Below are positions 1 through 11,370 of a stretch of DNA of 64,000 bases, piece after piece. Location of the stretch: assembly GCF_018873765.1 (NCBI RefSeq), contig NC_057918.1, positions 9,618,862 through 9,682,861 on the forward strand, written 5' to 3'. The notes beneath the pieces are model-generated. The model searched no databases and was not told where the DNA came from. It saw nothing but the letters and a program-made list of their open reading frames with translations. This DNA is from Telopea speciosissima (Eukaryota > Streptophyta > Magnoliopsida > Proteales > Proteaceae). The position numbers were made by a program, and so were the translations under genes. Positions within the stretch are counted from its first letter, which is position 1. Each line of letters begins with the position of its first letter.

Positions 1-263
1 GATAATCGATCATAAGAAGTGTTTTTGGGTCTTAAGATCTTTTAGGCGGTTTCTATCAATACTCCCTTTGAGCATCATGTATTTCTTTGACTTCACGAGT
101 ATACGAGAAATCCCCGAGTGTGAAAGCATTTTCATGAGGATTCAAAAGTGAATCGACATATCTAACAAATACATTTTGAGTGTTTTTTACACTCCACGTG
201 GTAAAAAGACGGTGGAAACACTGTCGCGAGTGTTACCAAACGTGGATGTCTCTTAAAAAAAAA

Positions 264-399
264 GGGAGAATGTTTTCTGTGCTAGTGGCGTAGGCTGCGG
301 CCAGACACATGGAGTGGGTGAAATGACACCATGCCCCCCTGAATGGCAGGTCCATGTGTCTGGACACAGGCTGCGCTGCAGCACAGAAAACATCAACCC
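264..399. mobile_element. MITE, GGG...CCC type, 136 bp
   Basis: The two ends form a long imperfect inverted repeat: GGGAGAATGTTTTCTGTGCT on the left and the complement of GCACAGAAAACATCAACCC on the right, continuing into CCAGACACATGGA. The element sits in an A-run, so the target duplication cannot be read. The GGG/CCC tips and the TTTTCTGT motif resemble the MITEs at 5333, 10477 and 14382. It has no coding capacity. Confidence 0.65.
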
Positions 400-914
400 A
401 AAAAACATATACTACTAAGATGTCTAAAGACTATGATTATATATCTAAGGAGAGGGGTGGTGGGAATTGAAAATTAAGCTCAAGAAGCACAATGTGAGGA
501 GTGAGGACCGTGAATTCCTTAATAAAAGAAAGTAAGAATTCATGAGGAGAAGAAAAGCCTGTCTTCCGGCTCCACCTGGTTTTTTTTTTTTTTTTTGTTT
601 GTGTGTGGTTTTTGAGGATTTAGGCCACAAAAAGACTTCTTTGTTTGATCAAATCATTGGTTTATCCACCTTACAAAATTATATCTTTCATCTGTTGAAC
701 CTGCATCCTTTTCCTCGTCAATTCTTGTTTTCAAAATCATGATTAAAAGTGCTTGCATCAATGGTTTGTGGTGGTTCCTTGTGAATTGTTCCAGCTAACT
801 TGTCCATTAATCCTTGTGCCATGGTTGTTCCCCCATACTTGATGAGACAATGTGGGGTTACGGGGCATTGGTTTGAAGTTTGAACAAGTGTTTTTACTGG
901 ATATATATATATAA

Positions 915-1046
915 GGAAAAAGTTCTCTATCCGGCTACACCAGTACTCTCATGAGTCTATCTCTCTTTTCCTCATGTGAGAAAACACATCTGCCCCCTTG
1001 TTTTAAGGAGAAGAGAGATAAACACATGGAAATGGTGGCGGAGCCA
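915..1046. mobile_element. Truncated MITE of the 169-bp GGG...CCC family
   Basis: The left end (GGAAAAAGTTCTCTATCCGG) and the middle (ATGAGTCTATCTCTC, then the complement-rich segment with TTGTTTTAAGGAGAAGAG) match the full copies at 5333 and 14382. The right inverted arm decays after about position 1046, so this copy lacks its right end. Confidence 0.6.
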
Positions 1047-1264
1047 TTATCATCTCCAATTCTGACACCCTACAATCCTGACACCCTACAATCTCTCACA
1101 TGGGAGCTGAAGTGACCACTTACCCATAAACTGTAAAAGGTCTTCTAGTTTTAATTTTCTATCAAATCAGATTAGACTGTGATGCTGTAGATGTGAGAGT
1201 GCTAATGGTGGTAGTATGCCATAGTGGTGGAAGTGATGATATGATAAGTAATCATTCTTGAATA

Positions 1265-1442
1265 TCAAGGTTTCAAAACTCGTTATGGGTGGTCTGAAAA
1301 TGCCCAAGAATCGGTCTATTCGAGGAATATTCTAACGATTATGATGTTTTTATAAAAAAATTTCTCAAAAAACAAGATTAGTCAATTCCGATTTGAATCG
1401 AATGGTTTTCGATCTGATTCGCCGATTCTTGAAACCTTGTTA
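1265..1442. mobile_element. Short inverted-repeat element, AAGGTTTCAA tips
   Basis: The left tip AAGGTTTCAAAACTCG pairs with the right tip, whose complement reads AAGGTTTCAAGAATCGG. The inside is AT-rich with repeated CGATT words. No clear target duplication was found. It resembles the hAT-like MITEs with CATGG tips elsewhere in the window. Confidence 0.4.
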
Positions 1443-1576
1443 TTGATGCTACTAACAACAGTCAACAGTCTCGATTGGAAAAATCATAGAATCGGTTTGC
1501 AAACCTTACCGATTCGGTTGGGATTGAATCAATCTGAATCAGTCGATCTGATTCAAATTTGGCCTACTTGAACAGT

Positions 1577-1760
1577 TGGAAACTTTTTTTTTGGGTAAAG
1601 AAGCTTTATTGATGAAAGATGTGTGTATAGTCAATGGCATCGAATGAACAAAGATCATCGATCCACAAAATGGAAATTGATCAATTTATCATACACATGA
1701 TAGACAAGAGCGACCTTCCTTGCCGGGGCATCAGCAGTCTGTCAAGACCAGACAACTTAA
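1577..1760 (-). mobile_element. LINE 3' end fragment
   Basis: On the minus strand the segment ends in TCAATAAAGCTTCTTTACCC followed by an A-tract. This is the usual 3' end form of plant L1-type LINEs and is also seen at 14226 and 24820. No reading frame of use remains. Confidence 0.4.
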
Positions 1761-1765
1761 GATTT

Positions 1766-3765
1766 GTTTGTTTATTTATGTGTCTTCAATATGAGGCTCA
1801 CATGTTTTGTTTATCTTTCTCGAGACAGGATTTCAATTATGACAAAGCAACCACTAAATTGAAGTTTAGGAAAGTTGTCAAAAGAAAGTTAATTTAGGAA
1901 GTTTTGATTATGGTTAAGGTCTTAACAAAATGATTTGATGGCTTCCCTACATTAATTTGCGCACTAATTGGTTAGAGTCAAACAGATCCTCACTAACTCT
2001 TAAAGCTTAGGGACTGAAATAATCCACATAATCTCTTAATCCACCCACAAATTCAATTTTATTTCATAAGGGATTACCATAAAGCGATTAAACTCAAAAT
2101 GCTGTCATTATCATAACGTAATCATCTTAGTAGTCACTCAGCATTAAAAACTTAATGGTCCCCTCTTCCGTACCTTCCCCAAACATTTTAGATTGAAATC
2201 TCACCTAAGATTTAAAATAGGACTTAGTTTGTCTCCACCCATGATGAATAGAGAATCCCTTCATTCATCCCATTGGACCCTCTAATGAGATTGGAGTATG
2301 GTTGAAAGAGGGTTAGGTTGGACTGGGTTTTTTAAAACCCCAATCCAACCCGGCCCTGAGGTCTGGTTGAGATATCTCCTCCCATGCCCAATCCTGTCAG
2401 GCTCAGGTTCACATGGCCAAACCTACACCCTTAGACTGGAGAAGGATACTTTAGACCATGAACAATAACGGGTGTGAGTTAATGATAAACCCAAAATCCA
2501 ATCATAACATTACATCACCATTAGTGAAGAAAGAATCTCTTCACACATGGGTGAAAGAAAACTTAATCTTTTAAAGGAAAAAGGCTAGGCATGCCGCGAG
2601 GGTGCTCAACATGTGTTTTTCTCTCTCCTTCTCTTTTAGAAAAGACCCCCTTGCCTTCCTATATCCACAAGCTCTATAATTGATGCATACTGCTAGCTTA
2701 CCAAAAACTGGCGGCATATCCAACCCTCTTCCTCTTTCAAATTGTGTTGGCTAGCTTTCGTCTAGAATACAATTAGGCAAGATTTCTTCATAAGACTATC
2801 TTATCGGCTTATCCTAATGGATTAGTGGCAGTTTTTGTTACTATAATTCATTTTTTAATTGCTATAGCAATTTCCATGCTTCAAAATCAACTAATCTTGT
2901 GATAGAAAGTCAAAATATTAGCCGAAAATGGGTAAAGACCCTACACTTATCTCATTTTAATCCAAAATGTTATAAAATTAGGAAATTGTCACAAGAGTGG
3001 AATGAATATAAAATATAAAATGATATCTGCATAACTTTGTGACACTTCCTTATGGACCCACCCATGTCTCCCCCGTAGTCGATCGTGAAGCCCAATGCTT
3101 CATTAGTCATAATAATAATATTTAATTTTTATTTTACCATCAATTAATGACTCAAGTCATGAACATATAAATTAAAGACATGAAGAGTGTGAATGAAAAT
3201 TTTGTTCTCTTTACTTACAAAAAAATAAAAATAAAAAATTTGTTCTTTATTTGTATAAAAAAAATTGATATAATTGGCTCTAAAAAAAATTCTCTATTAT
3301 AAAAAGTATCAATAATATATATAAGTAATTTTTTATACTGAGTTACAAAAGTTTATATATTTATGAATCAAATTTGCCTACACTCATGATGATTCTTCTT
3401 TCACCATGGTAATAGTCCTATCAAATGCTCAAAGGAATGGGTATTATTAACCATAAATAATAGGGGATGGCAGTTTGTGATGAGACAAGAATTCCATCGC
3501 ATAGTAACATCACTAGTGACGAAGAAATTCTTCCCGCTTCACTGGTGATTGAAAACTTTTGCCTATGTTAATAAAACATTGTTTTAGGAATCACAATTAT
3601 ATATACGGCTTTTTTTTTTTTTTTTTGGGTGCAATATATATAAGACTTTTGTTGTTCCCATAAACGTGCAATGCTCTTATTGGTAGCACATGAAGTTTGA
3701 AGAAAATGATAAAATAATAGTTTAGCTTTCACCAATGGATTACATAGGGATAGTTGGTAATGGAA
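1766..3765. other. Intergenic, AT-rich, no gene seen
   Basis: No coding sequence is supported here. A segment near 2290-2435 ends in a sequence whose complement (CTAAGGGTGTAGGTTTGGCC) matches the tip type of the hAT MITE at 36519, so it is probably a decayed relative. Around 2930-3350 there are A- and T-rich runs. Confidence 0.5.
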
Positions 3766-3956
3766 GGATCCGAATCCTCTACTTCCGAGCTGCCCCTACT
3801 GCTGTGTGCGCCTCAGACATAGCAAGGCGGTAAGGACAACCTTACCCCCGCTCGGGCAAGGCACTCGAGCAGGGGTAGGGCGGTCTTTTTGGTGCCTTGC
3901 TGTGTTTGGTGCGCAAATAGCAGTAGGGGCAGCTCGGCAGTTGAGGACCCCGACAC
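3766..3956. mobile_element. MITE, 191 bp, 9-bp target duplication
   Basis: GTAATGGAA lies directly on both sides (3757-3765 and 3957-3965), a perfect 9-bp target duplication. The arms pair over about 65 bp: GGATCCGAATCCTC... on the left against the complement GTGTCGGGGTCCTC... on the right, then the shared stretch GAGCTGCCCCTACTGCT. The 9-bp duplication points to the Mutator superfamily. The open frames in it are shadows of the hairpin. Confidence 0.85.
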
Positions 3957-4039
3957 GTAATGGAATGGGTGAAGACAGTAAGCATTTCGTTGTGGACTAT
4001 ACATAGAGTTGAAGGCTTTTGAGTCAAAGCCATATAAGG

Positions 4040-4165
4040 GATGCACCCTTGGGCTAGTGGTTGGTGCCAATCGTCGTGGTAGCTGCCTGAGGCTTGTGGT
4101 CTCAAGACCATCACTGTGGGGTCAAGGGAGGGTCATAGTATACGCAACTTTACCCCCAAAAGGTT
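4040..4165 (-). mobile_element. Degenerate Au-like SINE fragment
   Basis: The complement of the right part reads GGGGGTAAAGTTGCGTATAC then TATGACCCTCCC, which follows the 3' half of the plant Au SINE seen complete at 32125. The 5' promoter half is too changed to recognise with certainty. Confidence 0.45.
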
Positions 4166-4499
4166 CTAAAATAACAGAAAATCATTGTGTGTGTTTGCGA
4201 GTCACCCAAAAATGAATTACATAAGCTTCTAAAATAACAGAAAATCATTTTTGTATACAGCCATGTACAATACACATTCTCAATCGTCTCTTCCGCTGTT
4301 GGATATGCATGAAGTGGTGATTGTGCAATACCATTTTTACCCCTTATACTATGAAAGGTGATTGTGTAAATACATGACTGTGTATGAAAATCGAACCCAT
4401 AATTAAATGATCCCCACTGTATTTTTGTAATTAAAGATAAATCAAAAGGGCTAACTTGTCTATTTCCATGATATATTGTTGACAAGGAAAGATAAATAT

Positions 4500-5106
4500 T
4501 CTTTATTTTTCCACTTGTCAAATTTTTTTTTTTTTGGTAATACCACTTGCCAAGTTTCTTATTTCAAAAAAAAAAAAAAAACCAGTTGCTAAGTTCCGGT
4601 TGGGTTGAAAATTGACATTGGAGCAGGAGACATTGGGATATAGCTGTCTTTTAAATTTTATTTGAATTCTATCCAATCTATATATATCAGGTACGGTAGA
4701 TATTGTGCGTTGGTTAGGAAGATTTTTTTGTTTTCTTTTGAAGGAAGAAAGGTATTTAAAGGATAAAGGATACCTACTACTTTAAAAAGAATATGTTGGA
4801 TTCGAGTCCGTTCACACTTGACCTTGGAAATCCGGTTATGAAAATCAGTTGATCCGGTAATTTGACGGATCACTCACCAATTCAAAATTGAATCCAAATA
4901 TCCGATTTGAACCATATCCAATCTGATTATGTAGTTGTTGGGGTACGTATGATGTCTTGTATTCTTTTATTAAGAAGCAATAAGGCCTAAGACATCGATG
5001 CCGGCTTGGAGGAAAAGGCTCACCTTATGTATTATCTTTGTTTTATGAGGAATTTTTGTTAAGGATTATATGAGTATTTATGATAAATAACTTGGCCACA
5101 GATTCA
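4500..5106. other. Intergenic, no gene seen
   Basis: A mixed AT-rich stretch with poly-T and poly-A runs near 4523 and 4566. I see no coding sequence, RNA gene or clear element end. Confidence 0.4.
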
Positions 5107-5205
5107 AGTTTGAAAACAATCTCTATGTGAAAACAGGGATAAGGTTGCATAAATTATGACCCTCCCTGGCAAGAGCCTCGTGCATTGATATGCTCTTTTA
5201 TATGA
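5107..5205 (+). mobile_element. Au-like SINE, 3' half
   Basis: The segment contains GGGATAAGGTTGCATAAATT, then ATGACCCTCCC and AGAGCCTCGTGCATTG, the conserved 3' part of the Au SINE. The tRNA-like box A/box B part is missing. Confidence 0.5.
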
Positions 5206-5332
5206 GTATTTATGATGGCCCAAATGACAAAATTTCCAAAGGTATATTAAGACACATTCAAGTTCCTTCTCTTCGATCATTTGCTGCTTTATGCTCCCAA
5301 CTTTATGCTGAGAACATCAATATATAACTAAA

Positions 5333-5501
5333 GGGAAAAAGGTCTCTGTCCGGGAGTGTGGCCTACGCCAGCACTCCCATGAGTCTATCTCTCTCTTTCT
5401 CATGTGAAAAGACACATTTGCCCCTTTGTTTTAAGGAGAAGAGAGATAGATATATGGGAATGCTGGAGTAGGCCACACTCCCATACAGAAAACTGCTTCC
5501 C
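5333..5501. mobile_element. MITE, 169 bp, GGG...CCC family, 9-bp TSD
   Basis: A perfect 9-bp target duplication, ATAACTAAA, lies at 5324-5332 and 5502-5510. The arms are inverted repeats about 45 bp long that include GGAGTGTGGCCTACGCCAGC on the left and its near-complement on the right. It is the same family as the copies at 10477 and 14382 and the partial copy at 915. The 9-bp duplication fits a Mutator-type transposase acting in trans. Confidence 0.9.
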
Positions 5502-5677
5502 ATAACTAAAATATATGAGAACAAAAATACCTTTCAGACATTATGTGAATTAATTAGCTGGCATATATCTATATAATTTCATTTATTAGGAATCAACAAG
5601 AGACACACTTGATCTTCACATGATTGCCTACAAAAGAAACGGATAATACAACAAAGATGATATATCAATAAAGGGTG

Positions 5678-6058
5678 ATACGATTGGAAGAACTCAACCT
5701 CATAAACCGGTCTACAAGGGAGGAAACCCAATATTATACATGCCCACATCCAAGTCCCTATTGTAGATAACATTATCCTAGTCAGCCCACTCCAGATTAG
5801 GTAGCCCTTTCTAGACGGCTCCACCCTGCTCTAGGATTTTGTCTGACGGCAGGTAGCCATTTCTTAGGGGCTCGCACTGTGGCACCAGGCTACCCCTCCC
5901 GAGTAGTCAACCGCAAAAGAATGGATCAATGGAAGCACCAATTCATACGATTGGAAGAACTCACCCTCATAAACTAGTCTACAAAGGAAAGGAACCCAAT
6001 ATTATATATGCCCACATCCAAACCCTTAAGGGACGGATGTGGGACTATTGTACATAAC
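5678..6058 (-). mobile_element. LTR-derived fossil, possibly TRIM-like
   Basis: Two direct copies of an approximately 90-110 bp sequence (about 5678-5770 and 5946-6055) share ATACGATTGGAAGAACTCA and CCCAATATTATA. They flank about 180 bp without coding capacity. The complement contains TCCCACATCC-type sequence and a segment resembling a primer-binding region next to one copy. This suggests an old, small, non-coding LTR element, read on the minus strand. It is a broken relic, and the family assignment is a guess. Confidence 0.3.
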
Positions 6059-6329
6059 AAAGGGTCACAGTTTTAACAAAGCAACAACACATACAATTCT
6101 GAACTAGTTCTAGACAATATCAGCTTTATTCGCTCGATCTCTGCAAGGAATATATAAAGGTGACCAAAGAAAAGAAAAAGACACTGAACCCATAAAGATA
6201 CTTAGAAATCCAAACCTTCTGATCTGTTAGATAACTTTTAAATTTCAGAAGAACTACTTAACTCGACGAAGAGGTGGTTGGGGGGGGGGGGGGAATAAGA
6301 TTGGAGAGAGCTTTGATGCACCAATTGAA

Positions 6330-6668
6330 TCACTTCGATCTCATCCTTTCATGAAACGATTTGATATAATCTGAAGCTCTCCAATCAACATTACTCCCTT
6401 CTTCACGAATCACATGTATCTCCTCAGGTAGCTCCATCAAGTAAGATGAAATCTTTGATTCTTGTGACTTTCGCCGTAATTCAGGTATAATTGAAGTTGC
6501 ATCCATAACCGTGATTGAGCGTTTGGTAACAGGAGGTGGTGGTGATGGTAATTTTGTTCCGAGACTCTTCTCGGCGAACGAGATCGCAGATACCTTCGCT
6601 ATGTTCACGACTACCTTCATGGAATTCTGCCACAGTGACTGGTTCTGGTTTCCAACCTTCTTGTTCAT
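6330..6668 (-). CDS. Small hypothetical protein, DUF761-like C-terminus
   Basis: This is a single-exon frame of 112 residues, taken from the first in-frame ATG (6668); the frame upstream opens only with non-ATG codons. The protein is basic with a proline cluster (LPSPPPPVT) and ends in EEGSNVDWRASDYIKSFHER. That tail resembles the short C-terminal motif of the plant DUF761 / cotton-fibre-expressed family (acidic residue, then V-D-x-[RK]-A-x-x-[FY]-I-x-x-F-[HR]). A TATAAAA box lies about 95 bp upstream at 6761-6767, a sensible distance. I see no signal peptide or membrane segment. Function is unknown. The assignment rests on length, composition and this weak motif, so it could be a chance frame. 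Confidence 0.5.
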   Translation of the reverse strand: MNKKVGNQNQSLWQNSMKVVVNIAKVSAISFAEKSLGTKLPSPPPPVTKRSITVMDATSIIPELRRKSQESKISSYLMELPEEIHVIREEGSNVDWRASDYIKSFHERMRSK

Positions 6669-6760
6669 GGCCACTCTCACTACTCACTACTCACAGCAAG
6701 TTCACAACCAAAAGAATTGATGATCTGAATTTGTAGCTTAACTGGTGAGTTGAGATGGGT

Positions 6761-6767
6761 TTTTATA
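6761..6767 (-). promoter_or_regulatory. Possible TATA box of the 6330-6668 gene
   Basis: The minus strand reads TATAAAA about 95 bp before the chosen ATG. Position and sequence fit a plant core promoter; no other element was identified. Confidence 0.4.
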
Positions 6768-7369
6768 TGTCAAATCCTTGCTCTTCAAGGAAAGCAAAGG
6801 CTAGAGGAGTGGATTTTAAAATTTTGATTTGGTTCCTTCTTTTTGTCTTCATCACAGTTCGATTTTGAGCAAAATATCGAATCCGGTGAATTTTCACCTA
6901 CATGAGTGTATGTGAACGACTCACAGCCGTTGAGATTAAATATTTTCACAAATTGGATTCCATTTGAATGACTGTGAGTCATTCACATTAATGAAGATTC
7001 CCCGCTCACCAAAATATCCAGTAGTGTGTAAACGTCACTCTCTGGCCATGCAATTACGTCTTCTTTCTTTTTCATTGTCATGGATTTAATTAGGGTTTGG
7101 AAAGAATCTATACCCCCTAATTTAGGGCTGACAGATGACAGGCATGGGAAGCAAAGTCTTGAGTGAGCCTGTCGGTTATATGGAAATTCAAAAGTTCGGG
7201 TTTCACGCGAAATTAATTATCCCATATCAGATGCGAATAACGGACTTATAAAGACCCCCGAGGTAGTTCCAACAAGTGGTAACGGAGTGATGCTTCTCAA
7301 AAATTTTTCAAAAGCGGAAAAATCTGATACAAAAGATGATCCCCATATCCCATCCATTGGAATCATGGT

Positions 7370-7620
7370 TTTAGTGCATAATATCGGGATGGGTATCGAT
7401 GACCCGCAAAATCAATACGATATTGATACAGTATCGACCTGGATCGGTTATATCAAATAAAAATACCCCTGAATTTTCTTAAAAAACGAGTTTTTTTGAC
7501 CATTTTACCTCTTATTCGTACCATGCTATCGATATGGTATTGGCACGATATTGGTATCGACAACTAACAAAACTGATATGTATTGCCCGATACAGACGAT
7601 ACGATACCGATACTTAGAAC
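7370..7620. mobile_element. hAT-like MITE, CATGGTT tips, about 250 bp
   Basis: The left tip CATGGTTTTAG and the right tip (complement CATGGTTCTAAG) face each other near 7364 and 7624. ATTGGAAT precedes the left tip and ATTGGAGT follows the right one, an 8-bp target duplication with one mismatch, as expected for hAT. The inside is rich in GATATCG/CGATACG words. Confidence 0.55.
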
Positions 7621-7828
7621 CATGATTGGAGTAAAGAAGAGACCTCAAATCAAGCGAATAATTAAACGTGGAAAAGGTGGTTTAGCTTTCATAAATTGTA
7701 CTTTTATATACACTAATATTCAAATTAACAAAGCGAGTTTGAATGAGACAAACTCAATAATGGCTGTGGAAGGTTCCTTTCACTCCAATAAAAGGGTTTC
7801 ATTCGAGAAGAATAGATAAGGAAAAAGG

Positions 7829-8464
7829 AGAGAGGGTGTTTGGTTCCCAACTTTGTGCCATTTTCTTTGGAGAATATACAGCCTTAAAGAAAGGAAGAGA
7901 ATAGATTCTTGAGTTTCTTCCTTCTGGTTTCCTCTGTGTCTAATCACTAATCATAAATTTGATTAGTAGTACTAACGATCACATTTAACTATTAATTAAA
8001 AATCATTATAGATTGCTTAATGCAGGAAATAAGGAAGCAATTATTCAAGCTAGCTAGATTCTTCTCTAGTGCCTTTCTCAGTTTCTCTTTCTATAGCTTT
8101 TATATTATGCTTTAATTTCTGGTTGCACCAGTCCCTGCTATTTAGCATTTCTAATAGAGATTGACATTCTTGTCTTCTTTCTCTCTCTCTCTCTCTTTGG
8201 GCTACTGGGCTGATAGCATTGTGTAGGGTGGTGTGAAAGCTGCTTCGGTAGCTAGATGAGGTTCTCTTGCGTGTTATGCTTCAATATGCCAAACCAATTA
8301 TTGGCATTCTTGTGGGGGGACCCCACCCGGGCAGGGGTAGGATATATGTTCATGGATCTTTATCTTTGAGTTTCGCTGATCGGTACGGTTGTACGGTTTC
8401 TCTCATAGTAGGAGCTGAAATGACCATTCCACCTCCTGATTGAACACATTGTCTAGATGGAATC
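7829..8464. other. Intergenic, no gene seen
   Basis: AT-rich sequence with a short CT microsatellite near 8179-8198. No coding sequence or element ends are supported. Confidence 0.4.
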
Positions 8465-8602
8465 TACCCCCCATTTATTAGAGGCACTAGGGAACCATAC
8501 CGGGCAGGGGAACTGCAGGTGATAAAAATTTGATGTTCATTGCACCCCCTTGTTAGAGGCACTGGAGAACTGAACCGGGCAGGGAACTGAAGGGGATAAT
8601 TA
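8465..8602 (+). repeat. Direct repeat, two approximately 65-bp copies
   Basis: Two tandem, diverged copies share TTAGAGGCACT, then ACCGGGCAGGG(G)AACTG and GATAA. They look like an internal duplication in an old MITE; no ends were found. Confidence 0.45.
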
Positions 8603-8851
8603 AGATCCCTATTCTCTAAGATTGATGTAGTGGAAATGCATGTCTTGGGTTATTGGACTGAAGTAGATGATCACTTCATGCTTATAGTTATCAAGTTGTT
8701 CTTAGACATAAGAAGTTTGATTGTTTGCTAGGAATTGGTGTCACTGGCTTTGGTCTATCAATCAGTGGCTTATGGTTTCCTGGTTTTGAATTCCATAGGC
8801 ATTGTTTGTTTGATGGGAAAAAATTAAAATGAGATGTGAATAAAGGAGACT

Positions 8852-9188
8852 TGGTCACATTCTCATACGAGAATGGTTCTCTTACGCTAGATGTCACCCA
8901 AATCGAATTCACACCCCCTACCTAAGGAGGAGTGGATTCTATATGGGTGACATCCAACATACAAGAAAATATTCTTGTATGCTAGACGTCACTCATATAG
9001 AATCTACACCTCCTACCTAAGGAGGAGTGGATTCCATATGGATGACATCTAACATACAAGAACACATTCTTGTACGCTAGACGTCACCCATATAGAAGCC
9101 ACACCTCCTACCTAAGGAGGTGTGGATTCTATATGGGTGACATCCAACGTACAAGAATACATTTTCGTATGAGAATGTGATCCGAGCT
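8852..9188. mobile_element. MITE with three tandem palindromic modules
   Basis: The outer tips GGTCACATTCTCATACGAGAA and (complement) GGATCACATTCTCATACGAAA pair as terminal inverted repeats. Between them an approximately 88-bp palindrome occurs three times in a row. Each module has GCTAGACGTCACCCATATAG, then CTCCTACCTAAGGAG as its centre, then the inverse arm ending ACAAGAA. Flanking GAATAAAG and GAAATAAAAG could be a diverged target duplication. Confidence 0.6.
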
Positions 9189-9431
9189 CGAAATAAAAGG
9201 ATGAGATAATTTGAAGGTTTTCCATAAAATTTAAAAACCAAAATTGTTTGTTTGCATGAAATGGCAAAGTACCTAAGGAGGAGTGGATTCTATATGGGTG
9301 ACGTCCAACGTACAAGAATACATTTTCGTACGAGAATGTGATCCGAGCTCGAAATAAAGGGATGAGATAATTTGAAGGTTTTCCATAAAATTTAAAAACC
9401 AAAATTGTTTGTTTGCATGAAATGGCAAAGT
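9110..9431 (+). repeat. 161-bp tandem duplication over the MITE edge
   Basis: Positions 9110-9270 and 9271-9431 are nearly identical direct copies. Each starts at ACCTAAGGAGG and ends at GGCAAAGT. The unit begins at a palindrome centre inside the MITE and runs through its right tip into flanking DNA, so it arose after insertion and is recent. Confidence 0.85.
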
Positions 9432-10476
9432 AGCATACGACATACATTAAAAAATAATATAATGACCAAACAACGTTCATTTTCCCATTATTTTATTAAT
9501 CTATCTTATCCTTTAGCATCCTTTCACTTCTGCTAGAATCTAACCCCCCATTAGTGGATACAAATGTTTATTGAAATATTTGTTAACAGTTATTAAGCTG
9601 TTGTCAATATATCTTGTATTAAATTTTTTTACTTTTTTTTTTTGTTTTGGCTTTTGGTAGAAAGTTTTTTTAATCACTTAAATTGTTGTCTATCGTCTGA
9701 GATGCATTAAATGAATTTTCAATACTATAGATTTATTTATTAATTATTTAAAGAAAATCTTATTGTAGTCAAAGTGATGAACTAAGAAGTTGTAACTTTA
9801 CTCTTTTTTCTTGTTAAGATAATACATTTTTTTAATGAGGGTAAATCTTGTCCAATTACACACAAATACTACATTAAATAACTTTCAAATTTTTTCAAAA
9901 CTTCTTTTTAAAATAAATATTATATTAAAATAAATTCTAAGAATAAGACAAGAAACAATCAAAAGAAGGTTACAACTTCTTAATTCACCATTTTGGTAAC
10001 AACAAGGTACCAAAAAAAAACCATTTTAACAAGTTGTGTACCCAATTATTCATCTTTGACCCTCGAGAAAGCGAGGAGCTTGAAAATAATAATTACATTT
10101 TTTTTTTAAATTTCAAGTCGTTTTGGGTGAGCAGTTTTATATATTTAATAGACTTTTGAGAGTATGTGAATGACCCTTTTATAGGTGTATTTAGAGTTTG
10201 ATAGATTTTAATTATTCGTTATTGTATTTTCCTAAGTTCTTTAAGTTAAGGATACAAGAGGGTTTTTAAAAATAATTTAAAAATGACATATCATAATATC
10301 ATTATAAAAAAAATATCATTGTCATGCACAATCCACAATGTAAAATAACAATATTTACCCTTGGAAAAAGATATGTCTAACATTAAAATTATAAAAAGAA
10401 TACAAATTACTTGACACCTTGAGAGATGTCAATAAGAAAATCACTTTTATAATAATTGAAATCGTATTACAAAATA
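9432..10476. other. Intergenic, strongly AT-rich, no gene seen
   Basis: Long T- and A-runs with no supported reading frame, RNA gene or element ends. Confidence 0.5.
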
Positions 10477-10645
10477 GGAAAGTAGTTTTCTGTCCGGGGA
10501 TGTGATCTACGCCAGCACTTCCATGTATCTATATATCTCCTCCTCAAAACAAGGGGGCAGAGGTGTCTTTTCATATAGAAATGAGAGAAATAGACTCATG
10601 GAAGTGCTGACGTAGGCCACACTCTCGGACAGAGTTCTTTTTCCC
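10477..10645. mobile_element. MITE, 169 bp, GGG...CCC family, 9-bp TSD
   Basis: Flanks TACAAAATA (10468-10476) and TATAAAATA (10646-10654) are a 9-bp target duplication with one change. The body matches the copy at 5333 in opposite orientation, with arms containing TCTGTCCGGGGATGTGATCT and a near-inverse on the right. Confidence 0.85.
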
Positions 10646-10708
10646 TATAAAATAATATTTGAGTTTTATATTCAAAGTGGGATTGGAAAGAAATAAAAGG
10701 TGTTACCA

Positions 10709-10953
10709 CAGTCTATAATCTCGAATCGGATCACCCGATTTTGGCTGGACTGGATCGGTATTTGTCGAGACCGATCCAATCCAACTGTATGGACAAGGTT
10801 ATAAAGGTTAAAAATTCAGTTTTTTTTTTTTAAAAAAAAAAAAAACAAGGGCAAAAGTGTCATATTTACCCGAGTTTGGGCAATCCCAATCCGTATTGGC
10901 CGATCCCTCCGATCCGATCCGAACCAACCGATACCGAGATTACGAACCATGCC
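10709..10953. mobile_element. MITE, 245 bp, GTGTTACCA target duplication
   Basis: GTGTTACCA occurs exactly at 10700-10708 and 10954-10962. The inner ends TATAATCTCGAATCGG and (complement) CGTAATCTCGGTATCGG are inverted repeats. The inside has many GATCCGA/CGATCC words and a long A/T run. It is related to the relic at 37685. Confidence 0.75.
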
Positions 10954-11370
10954 GTGTTACCAAAAAAAAGAGAAAAAGAAATAAAAGGTGAAGTCATCTC
11001 TCTTGCAAGATAGTTTCATTTAAATTGTAAATCAAGATTAATTTCCCATTGGAACACCACACCCTCGGAAACCTCCGCTTAATGTTGACCTTTTAACTGC
11101 TTTCATAGTTTATTTGTTTGTCTTTGATGGTGGAGGGAGAGGGCATGGATGACCAAAGGGAAGACGGAGAAATTAAATTGTTGGCCATGGGAGTTGTTTC
11201 TTTATTATTTGATGTTTCTAATACTATTCCTACCGTTGGGTCTTGAAAAAGTAGAGTGTTAATATCAATGGCTCATGATCTTTGCAAAAATGGCGTTCGA
11301 TGAAATGCCTCATAGAACCTAGTGTCATGAACGCCATGATTGTGGGTTCTCACATAAGAAGATTCATGAA
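10954..11370. other. Intergenic, no gene seen
   Basis: No supported feature; the aquaporin fragment begins at about 11371. Confidence 0.4.

Noticed and set aside
3806-4114. Several overlapping open frames on both strands
   Set aside because: They read through the hairpin arms of the MITE at 3766-3956 and its flank; there is no protein similarity.
8852-9431. CRISPR-like array of regular repeats
   Set aside because: The repeats are palindromic transposon modules without spacers of unique sequence, in plant DNA.
9112-9480. 122-codon minus-strand frame with internal repeats
   Set aside because: It is the 161-bp tandem duplication read in frame, not a gene.
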